NCBI GenBank assembly: GCA_964649825.1
Contig: CAZYQW010000049.1
Location: 31,420 to 95,419 of the forward strand
From: CAZYQW01 sp964649825
GTDB lineage: Bacteria; Planctomycetota; B15-G4; JADJEK01
Reading direction: 5' to 3'
DNA: 64,000 nucleotides
The position numbers and the translations under genes were made by a program. Shown piece after piece: positions 55,671-64,000 of this stretch. Position 1 is the stretch's first letter; each line of letters opens with the position of its first letter. Under the pieces are notes generated by a model. The model saw nothing but the letters and a program-made list of their open reading frames with translations, was not told the origin of the DNA and ran no database searches.

Positions 55671-57145
55671 GTCGGATCGCTCCCGGAGTTGAACGCATCA
55701 ATCCAATCGTCCCAGCGCGAGAGGTCCTCGCGCAGATCCCGCCAGAACCCGGCGTCGCGCCGCGCCTCGAACTCGCGGAGAGACACGCCCTGCTGCTCGA
55801 CCCAGGTGAAGTACCCGAGGTTGAAAATCCGGTCGCGCTCGAATCCGGTCAGTGCGAGCACGTTCTCGTCGTTCGCGCCGAACAGGTGGCGCGCGGCCGT
55901 CTCGGTCGCGTCCCGTTCGTCGAACCGGCCGCCAAAGTCGCGCGCGAGCACCTTCTCGTACTCGCTCTCGTACATGGCCGCGCCGTCCGTCGCGACGGTG
56001 AGGATCGCGTCGTTGCGCGAGAGCCCGAGCGCCCGCGCGACCTTGATCGCCCCGACCACGTTGCAGAGGCTCGACAGCCCGAAGCCGCCCAGCGAGTCGA
56101 CCGTGGCCTCGTCGAGCCCGCGGTCCTTCCGCAGCCACGAGCGTCCCGCGGCCGAGTTGAACAGGACGTTGAGCTGATCGGTGGCTCGATCGGAGACGGC
56201 CACCACCACGTCGGTGTTCATCACGTTGTGGATGAACGGCACGTGCTTGTCGCCGATCCCTTGGATGTTGTGCTCGCCGTACCCGTTCTTCAGCAACGTC
56301 GGACACTCGAGCGCCTCGGCCGCAACGATCCGGCAGCCGAGCCGCTCCTTCAGGTGATCGCCGGCGCCGATCGTCCCCGCCGATCCGGTCGCCGACACGA
56401 ACGCGGCCGCCTCGAGCTCCGGGCGCTCGCGCTGCACCGACGCAAAGACCGTTTCCAGGGCGGGTCCCGTGCAGCGGACGTGGGCGAGGTGGTTCCCGAA
56501 CTCCGAGAACTGGTTCAGGACGACGTTCGTCTCGTCCGCGCGGAGCCGCGCGCACGCGTCGTAGATCTCCTTCACGTTGCTCTCGGACCCGGGGGTGCGC
56601 ACGACGTCGGTCGAGTCTCGAACCCAAGCCTCGAGCCAGCGGAATCGTTCGCGGCTCATTCCCTCGGGAAGCACCGCGACGCCGCGGCAACCGAGGATGC
56701 GCGAGATCGCGACGCCGCCACGGCAGTAGTTCCCCGTCGATGGCCAGATCGCACGATGACGCTCCGGGTCGAACGCGCCGGTCACGAGGCGCGGCACGAG
56801 GCAAGCGTACGCGGCGAGCACCTTGTGCGCGCGAATCATGGGGAATCGGTCGCCGAACGTGACGATGATCGGGGCCGCGACTCCGGTCAGCGCTTCGTCC
56901 AGCACGACGTGCTCGGGCACGGAGACGAAGGACCGGCGGTCGCTCGCGTTGTACCAATGGACGCGGAACAGGTTGAGCGGGCTCGGCGCGTCCGGATCGA
57001 CCTCGATCAGGCTCGCGCGCGTCTCCGCCGCGATGCTCGCGGGATCGGCGAGCTCTGCGAACTTCGGCAGGCGGATGCCACGCGCGATGAATCGCTCCCG
57101 CGTGCTCCGCAGCAGCTCTCGATCGACGATGTCGCGCCCAATCAT
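55667..57145 (-). CDS. Fold-type II PLP-dependent enzyme, lyase-like
   Basis: A 492-aa PLP enzyme of the cysteine-synthase/diaminopropionate-ammonia-lyase fold. The likely cofactor Lys is Lys108 (FPMIRAHKVLAAYACLV), the substrate loop is WPSTGNYCRGGVA (~134-146), and the cofactor loop is SATGSAGTIGAG. Its length exceeds typical family members by about 100 residues, with extra N- and C-terminal parts. Clusters of the SsnA/XdhD type encode diaminopropionate ammonia-lyase here, so a related elimination is possible, but this protein is only distantly similar. ATG 57145 has GGAGAG upstream; it overlaps the next gene by 4 bp. Confidence 0.82.
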   Translation of the reverse strand: MIGRDIVDRELLRSTRERFIARGIRLPKFAELADPASIAAETRASLIEVDPDAPSPLNLFRVHWYNASDRRSFVSVPEHVVLDEALTGVAAPIIVTFGDRFPMIRAHKVLAAYACLVPRLVTGAFDPERHRAIWPSTGNYCRGGVAISRILGCRGVAVLPEGMSRERFRWLEAWVRDSTDVVRTPGSESNVKEIYDACARLRADETNVVLNQFSEFGNHLAHVRCTGPALETVFASVQRERPELEAAAFVSATGSAGTIGAGDHLKERLGCRIVAAEALECPTLLKNGYGEHNIQGIGDKHVPFIHNVMNTDVVVAVSDRATDQLNVLFNSAAGRSWLRKDRGLDEATVDSLGGFGLSSLCNVVGAIKVARALGLSRNDAILTVATDGAAMYESEYEKVLARDFGGRFDERDATETAARHLFGANDENVLALTGFERDRIFNLGYFTWVEQQGVSLREFEARRDAGFWRDLREDLSRWDDWIDAFNSGSDPT

Positions 57146-57253
57146 CAGAGGTCCGCTCTCCACGCGTGGCTCGCCCCGGATTGTAGCTTGGGGATCTCGC
57201 GGGAAGGTTCGTCTCGGAGAGATCAACCGATCGGGCCTCCCCCCGCGCCGATC

Positions 57254-58305
57254 TCAACCGTCCCGCGTCCGCCCTTCGGGGTCGAGCCCCGCCGCGCGCG
57301 AGGGCGACGCACTCGCCGAGAGCGCGTCCATGCGGCCGGCGAGGCGGGCCGCCGAGTCGCGGGCCTCGTCCTGCAGCGCGGCCAGGATCGACGGAGCGAC
57401 CGGAGCCGGCGGCGCGGCGCGAACGCCGAGGAGCCGGTCGAACAGCGTGCGGCTCGTCGCGAGTCGCTCCATCGCGGACGCCGCGTCGTCGCCGTACCGC
57501 GCTCCCTCGGCGTCGATCGCGGCGACCTCCTCCTCCATGCGTGATGGGTAGCCGTCGGTCCCCAGCGCCACGTTCGGGCGGCCGGCGAGGAGCGCGGGGT
57601 ACCCGACCCGGTTGCCGCGATTCGACCGCGGATTCTGGACGATCCAGGCGCCGCGCGACGCGACGACGTCGAGCTCATGCCGCGTAAGGTGGACGCCGTG
57701 GGCGAGAATCGAGCCCGCGGGAAGCGCGTCGAGTCGCACGAGGCGATCGATGACGCCGGCGTACCCGCGGGCCCGCGCGTCCACCACGTCGGCTCCATCT
57801 TCCGCGACGTGCAGGTGCAGAGGCACGCCGAGCTCGCGGGCGAGTTCGCCCGCCTCCCGGATCGTGTCGTCCGAGACGGTGAACGACGCGTGCAGGCCAA
57901 CGACGCCGCGCACGCCGAGGCGCCGGTTCTCACGGCAGAATCGCCCGCACTCGCGGAGGCCGGCCGTCGCCTCCTCCCGCCCGCCGTTCCGCTCCGTCGC
58001 TCCATACGTCAGCACCGCGGCCAGCCCGAACTCGTCGCACGCGTCGGCGAGCACGTCGAGCGAACCCTCGACGAAGCTCGGCGACTCGTGGTGATCGATC
58101 AGGCCGGTGGTCCCCGCCGCGACCGCGTCCGCGACGTAGTAGCGAGCCGCGGCGCGCAGGAGATCGGGATCGAGCGCGCGGTCGAGCCGCCACCAGAACC
58201 GCTCGAGGATCTCGACGAACGACGCAGGCATCGGCTCCGGCGCGGGGAGACCGAACGGCGCGAGCGCGCTGTAAAGGTGAGTGTGGGCGTTGACGAAGCC
58301 GAGCG

Positions 58306-58309
<4 letters not shown>
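57254..58309 (-). CDS. SsnA-like amidohydrolase reduced to the barrel domain
   Basis: A 351-aa metal-dependent amidohydrolase of the SsnA/chlorohydrolase group. Metal and catalytic residues are His9 and His11 (NAHTHLYS), His167 (LHLHVAED), His204 (AHGVHL) and Asp252 (LGTDGYPS). The protein starts two residues before GFVNAH: the usual N-terminal beta-sandwich half (~55-60 residues) is missing, and the C-terminal strands (normally GxxADLVV-like) are also absent. The GTG start at 58309 overlaps the molybdenum hydroxylase stop by 4 bp, so no earlier in-frame start is plausible. The substrate is probably a heterocyclic amine or purine derivative. Confidence 0.85.
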
Positions 58310-60975
<2,666 letters not shown>

Positions 60976-61202
60976 GAGAGCTCCCGGCGTCGCTCGTTGG
61001 ATCGGCGTGGATTCTATCGACTCGCGCGCGTGAACCAGCGTGCGAGTCGCCAGGTGGTCGTCGAGGAGCTGTTTCAAGGTCACGAAGCTCCCACCATCGG
61101 ACGTCGATGCACGCGCCCGCCATCGCCACGAACGTCGGAGTCGCAGACGTCGCCGCGCGGATCGAGATCATCGAACCGCAGGAGCGGCGCGCTCGGGCCG
61201 CC

Positions 61203-61484
61203 TCAGGCGCGCTCGATCTGCGGCTCGGGTCGAGCGCGGCCCTTCGTGTGTGCGCTGCGCGGCTCGACGGCGCCCCGCCCACCGAGCTCGGCGGGCAGGT
61301 GGGACTCGAGCGCCTCGAGCGGGTCGCGCGCGAGGTCGCAGAGGCGTCGGTAGAGGGGTTCGTGATTCTCGAGGAGATGCGCCAGGAGCACGCTCGGAAG
61401 AAGCGTGGGCTCGGGCCAGGAGAGCCGGAGCAGAATCGCCTGGCGCACCACCAACCGGGAGTGGTGGTCGTTCAATCGTCGCAC
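61203..61484 (-). CDS. Small hypothetical protein
   Basis: A 93-aa frame with a GTG start and GAGGG just upstream. Codon third positions are strongly G/C as in neighbouring genes, and the central part (RQAILLRLSWPEPTLL, then VLLAHLLENHEPLYRRL) looks helical and amphipathic. No family is recognised, and an overlapping plus-strand frame (61107-61586) has weaker codon bias. It lies 227 bp upstream of the molybdenum hydroxylase and could be its first gene. Confidence 0.4.
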   Translation of the reverse strand: MRRLNDHHSRLVVRQAILLRLSWPEPTLLPSVLLAHLLENHEPLYRRLCDLARDPLEALESHLPAELGGRGAVEPRSAHTKGRARPEPQIERA

Positions 61485-61965
61485 GGGTCCCTCGTCCGCC
61501 GAAAGATCTCTCCGGCGGTCTCGTCAGGGGAAACGTCGCGACCACAGCGCCCGACCAAGGGGAGAGCATCGGCCGCCGCGCGGTGATCGAATCATTGGAC
61601 GTTTCTAGCTACCGATTCGGCGTCGGAAGGTAACCGGCGCTCGATCCGAAGGAAGCTCCGCGAGATCGACGCAAGCGGAGAGGCGACGCTCGGTTCCGGT
61701 TCCGAACGAACGCGCGATCGGCGTCCGCCGAGCCGACGGCTCCGGACGCGGCCGCCCGGATTCCGAACGTCGCGACGTTCAAAGTGCGAGCGGCACGCTT
61801 GCTGCGCATCACGAACGCCGACGCGAGCGCATGGGCCGGAAGAAAACCGACGTTCCGGGAACCGGCGGCGAATGCCGTCCGTAACCGTTCCGCCGGAGGC
61901 GCCGACCTCCGCCGCCGACATCGGACGGGTCGAACTGAGACGGATCGAACGGAAGGAAGAGTCAC
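61485..61965. other. Intergenic gap without clear features
   Basis: A 481-bp stretch between the hypothetical minus-strand frame and the plus-strand DUF3352-like gene. It should contain divergent promoters for the molybdenum hydroxylase unit and the DUF3352-like gene, but I see no convincing hexamers, RNA motif, tRNA or coding frame. Confidence 0.4.
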
Positions 61966-63864
61966 ATGGGAACTCGTAGGAACCACTGCATCGTCGCCAC
62001 CCTGTTTCTGACCGGCCTCGCCGGATCGGCGTTCGCGGTCGGGCGGCAGGGACCGCGGCTCGAGCAACTGATGAGCGCGGACACGCTCGTCTTCGTCGCC
62101 GCGGACGCACGACAGCTCGAGTACGGCGTGTCGGCCCTCGGCCTGAATCGGCTGCTGCGCGAAGACGAGGTGAAACAGTTCCTCGCCCCGCTCTACGCGG
62201 AGATGGAGGACCTCGACCCGAACGATCCGCTCGGCACGTTCTGGAGCTGGCTCGACGTCCCGTCGTGGGTGCGCGGGGAAGTCGGGTTCGGGTTCGCGGG
62301 AATCCAGGTCGAAGTCGCAGGCTCGGACGGGAGCCTCCACCGCGTTGGGTTGTCCGCGTCGCAGCCGCTCACCGCGCGGATGCTCCACCAGCTCGCGTCG
62401 ATCCATGAGGGACACGACGCAGGACCGATCCGCCGCGTGCTCTTCGATTTCGTGCTGTCCGTCGAGCCCGGTCCCGCCCTCGCCGGGATGGTGCGACAGT
62501 ACCTGGCCGCCCCGCCGGCCGGCACGGCAGTCGGCCAGGTGACGATGGACGGAGTCGCGCTCACCGCGGTGAACATCGAGCTGGACGCGGGCATCGAGAC
62601 CACGCTGTACGCGGACGTTTCCGGCGACCGCTGGACGATCGGCGGAACGCAGGACTCGATCATGCGCGCGCTGCAGGGCGGCGGTCAGGATTCCCTCGCC
62701 GACTCGGAGAGCTTCCGGAACTTCCGTTCCCGCCTCGCGGGCGACGGCAACGTGGTGTTCGCGTTCCTCGACGTGGCGAAGGCGCTCTCGACCTTCAAGA
62801 ACCTCTTCCCTCCGATCGTGCTCGAGGAGGCCGGCATTCTCGGCATCGACTCGCTGACCGGAGTCGGGCTCGGCATGTCGATGAACGAGGGCGGCGTGCG
62901 CGAGTCGATCCTCCTCGGCTTCGACGGCGCACCGAAGGGTCTGCTCTCCATCTTCGACGCGTTCGGCGGCGGCTTCCCCTCGCTTCTGGACTCGCCGGCG
63001 TCGACCTCGGCGTTCCTCGGCATCCGTTTCGACGCGAACAAGCTCAAGGACCGCGCCCTCGCGCTCGCCAAGGAGCTGATGCCGATGGCCCACGGCGAGG
63101 TGCTCGCCCACTTCACGGACGCCCAGGTCGCCGGCCACAGCCTGATCGAGGACGTGCTGCCGGCATTCGGCTCCGAGCTCGGCGTGTCGCTGAGCGCGCC
63201 GAAGAACGGCATGATCCCGGACGTCATCCTCTCGCTCGAGATCCGCGACCCGCAGAAGTTCGCGCGCCTGTTCGACACGGCCAAGGCCATGGCCGAGCAG
63301 GAGACGGCCGCCGCGATCAAACCGCTGGCGCTGAAGAACGGCGAGGAGGGCTTCGTGCTGAGCCTTCCCGACGTGCCGGTCCAGCCCGCGTTCGTCCTGC
63401 GTGGCGACCGCTTGATCGGTGCCATCAGCCCGCTGACGCTGAAGAACTACCTCTATCGCCACGCCGACGCCGCGGAGAAGACGACCCTCGCGTCGGCGAA
63501 CGAGACGCTGCCGCAGATCCTGAACGGCCTGTGCCACGGCCGCGAAGACCTCCTCTCCGTCCTCGTCTACCTCGACCTCCGCAGCGCGATTCCGTTCCTG
63601 TACGACAGCGCGGCGCCGTTCCTTTCGGAAGCGTTGGCGGAGAGCGGCACCGGCCTCGACGCGGCGATGCTGCCGATGTCGGACACGATCGCCCCGCACC
63701 TGAGCGGCATCGCGATCGGGCTCTCCAGTGGCAAGGAAGGGCTCTCGATCGACGTCTTCAGCCCGATCGGGATCTGCTTCCTCGGGGGGCTCGCGGCGTG
63801 GATCGAGGAAGGCGCTCCGATGCCGACCGACGACACGGTGATGCTCGAGATCGACAGCGACTAG
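61966..63864 (+). CDS. Exported DUF3352-like protein of unknown function
   Basis: A 632-aa exported protein with a signal peptide (MGTRRNHCIVATLFLTGLAG, cleavage after SAFA). The mature sequence follows a pattern common in Planctomycetes: LMSADTLVFVAADARQL at the start, ELDAGIETTLYADVSGDRW in the middle and repeated LGIRFDANKLKDRALALAKEL-like segments, ending in an acidic tail. I would place it in the DUF3352-like group; its biochemical role is unknown. AAGGAAGAG precedes the ATG. It is followed by an interspersed-repeat-like region and the window end. Confidence 0.78.
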   Translation: MGTRRNHCIVATLFLTGLAGSAFAVGRQGPRLEQLMSADTLVFVAADARQLEYGVSALGLNRLLREDEVKQFLAPLYAEMEDLDPNDPLGTFWSWLDVPSWVRGEVGFGFAGIQVEVAGSDGSLHRVGLSASQPLTARMLHQLASIHEGHDAGPIRRVLFDFVLSVEPGPALAGMVRQYLAAPPAGTAVGQVTMDGVALTAVNIELDAGIETTLYADVSGDRWTIGGTQDSIMRALQGGGQDSLADSESFRNFRSRLAGDGNVVFAFLDVAKALSTFKNLFPPIVLEEAGILGIDSLTGVGLGMSMNEGGVRESILLGFDGAPKGLLSIFDAFGGGFPSLLDSPASTSAFLGIRFDANKLKDRALALAKELMPMAHGEVLAHFTDAQVAGHSLIEDVLPAFGSELGVSLSAPKNGMIPDVILSLEIRDPQKFARLFDTAKAMAEQETAAAIKPLALKNGEEGFVLSLPDVPVQPAFVLRGDRLIGAISPLTLKNYLYRHADAAEKTTLASANETLPQILNGLCHGREDLLSVLVYLDLRSAIPFLYDSAAPFLSEALAESGTGLDAAMLPMSDTIAPHLSGIAIGLSSGKEGLSIDVFSPIGICFLGGLAAWIEEGAPMPTDDTVMLEIDSD

Positions 63865-63892
63865 TGGTGTGATTCAGAGTTGTTGACGTTTC

Positions 63893-64000
63893 TCCGGGGC
63901 CCTCGTCATCGCTTGCTGCGTTGCTCCTCCTCGACGTATCTCGAATACGCGGTCGTCGTCGCGCCTTGCCAGCGACGACGATGACCTCCGGATAATCCAC
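63893..64000. repeat. Probable interspersed intergenic repeat
   Basis: The region contains the dyad CGTAT-CTCGA-ATACG and two outer segments, TCGTCATCG near 63903 and CGATGAC near 63981, in opposite orientation, all in non-coding DNA after the last gene. The pattern (GCGTTGCTCCTCCTCGACG then TCGTCGCGCCTTGCCAGCG) resembles palindromic extragenic elements seen in many GC-rich bacterial genomes. No second copy is in this window, and the element may continue past its end. Confidence 0.4.

Noticed and set aside
61107..61586. Plus-strand 159-aa frame
   Set aside because: Weaker third-position G/C than the opposite frame at 61203-61484 and no ribosome site.

Overview
The window is 64 kb of high-GC bacterial chromosome, densely coded, with many same-strand genes overlapping by exactly 4 bp (ATGA or GTGA). 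Gene content points to Planctomycetota or a close relative. The signs are a MoxR / DUF58 / BatA-like / von Willebrand-A membrane module, several large exported HEAT-repeat, FG-GAP and PQQ-propeller proteins, a CRTAC1-type protein, and an ECF sigma / zinc-finger anti-sigma pair. Two secreted proteins also share a Planctomycetes-style C-terminal beta domain. This is inferred from gene families; there is no rRNA gene to confirm it. I see no tRNA or rRNA, CRISPR array, insertion sequence or prophage.

Layout. 14-18212 is almost all minus strand: enolase, an FtsB-like septation protein, a TPR+PQQ propeller protein, MoxR ATPase, DUF58 protein, BatA-like protein and a second VWA protein; then, past a plus-strand GT39-like glycosyltransferase, a giant PQQ protein coupled to a prenyltransferase-fold protein. 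18276-22746 holds a zinc-ribbon membrane protein, a lipoprotein preceded by an intrinsic terminator, an orphan encapsulated-ferritin-type protein, a DJ-1 family protein and a DEAD-box helicase with a long repetitive basic tail. 22877-30131 holds two exported HEAT proteins (one with a degenerate receiver domain between its HEAT arms) and a two-component system. 30251-39442 holds a beta-CASP RNase-like protein, a PQQ-type sugar dehydrogenase, an exported FG-GAP protein and a small aromatic set: kynureninase-like enzyme, benzoate/anthranilate-type CoA ligase, creatininase-family hydrolase and a 4HBT thioesterase. 39478-47716 holds the ECF sigma/anti-sigma pair, an 800-bp mostly non-coding stretch with a minus-strand terminator, a CRTAC1 + RnfD-like pair, PqiA/PqiB-like proteins, cysteine dioxygenase and a lipoprotein.

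47821-53297 (plus) carries an exported HEAT protein, then three overlapping genes: an unusual periplasmic-binding-protein/zincin fusion, an aldo/keto reductase and an L-fuconolactonase-type amidohydrolase. 53455-60975 (minus) is a five-gene unit: fused [2Fe-2S]-molybdenum hydroxylase of the selenium-dependent xanthine dehydrogenase type, an SsnA-like amidohydrolase reduced to its barrel, two fold-type II PLP enzymes and a beta-ureidopropionase-like amidase. It looks like a purine or N-heterocycle catabolic operon that differs from the described ygeX/ssnA/xdhD sets. The window ends with an exported DUF3352-like protein and a probable interspersed repeat.

Strongest candidates for undescribed biology: the molybdenum hydroxylase operon with its barrel-only amidohydrolase and paired PLP enzymes; the binding-protein/zincin fusion; the exported degenerate receiver domain; and the encapsulated ferritin without shell gene or targeting tail.
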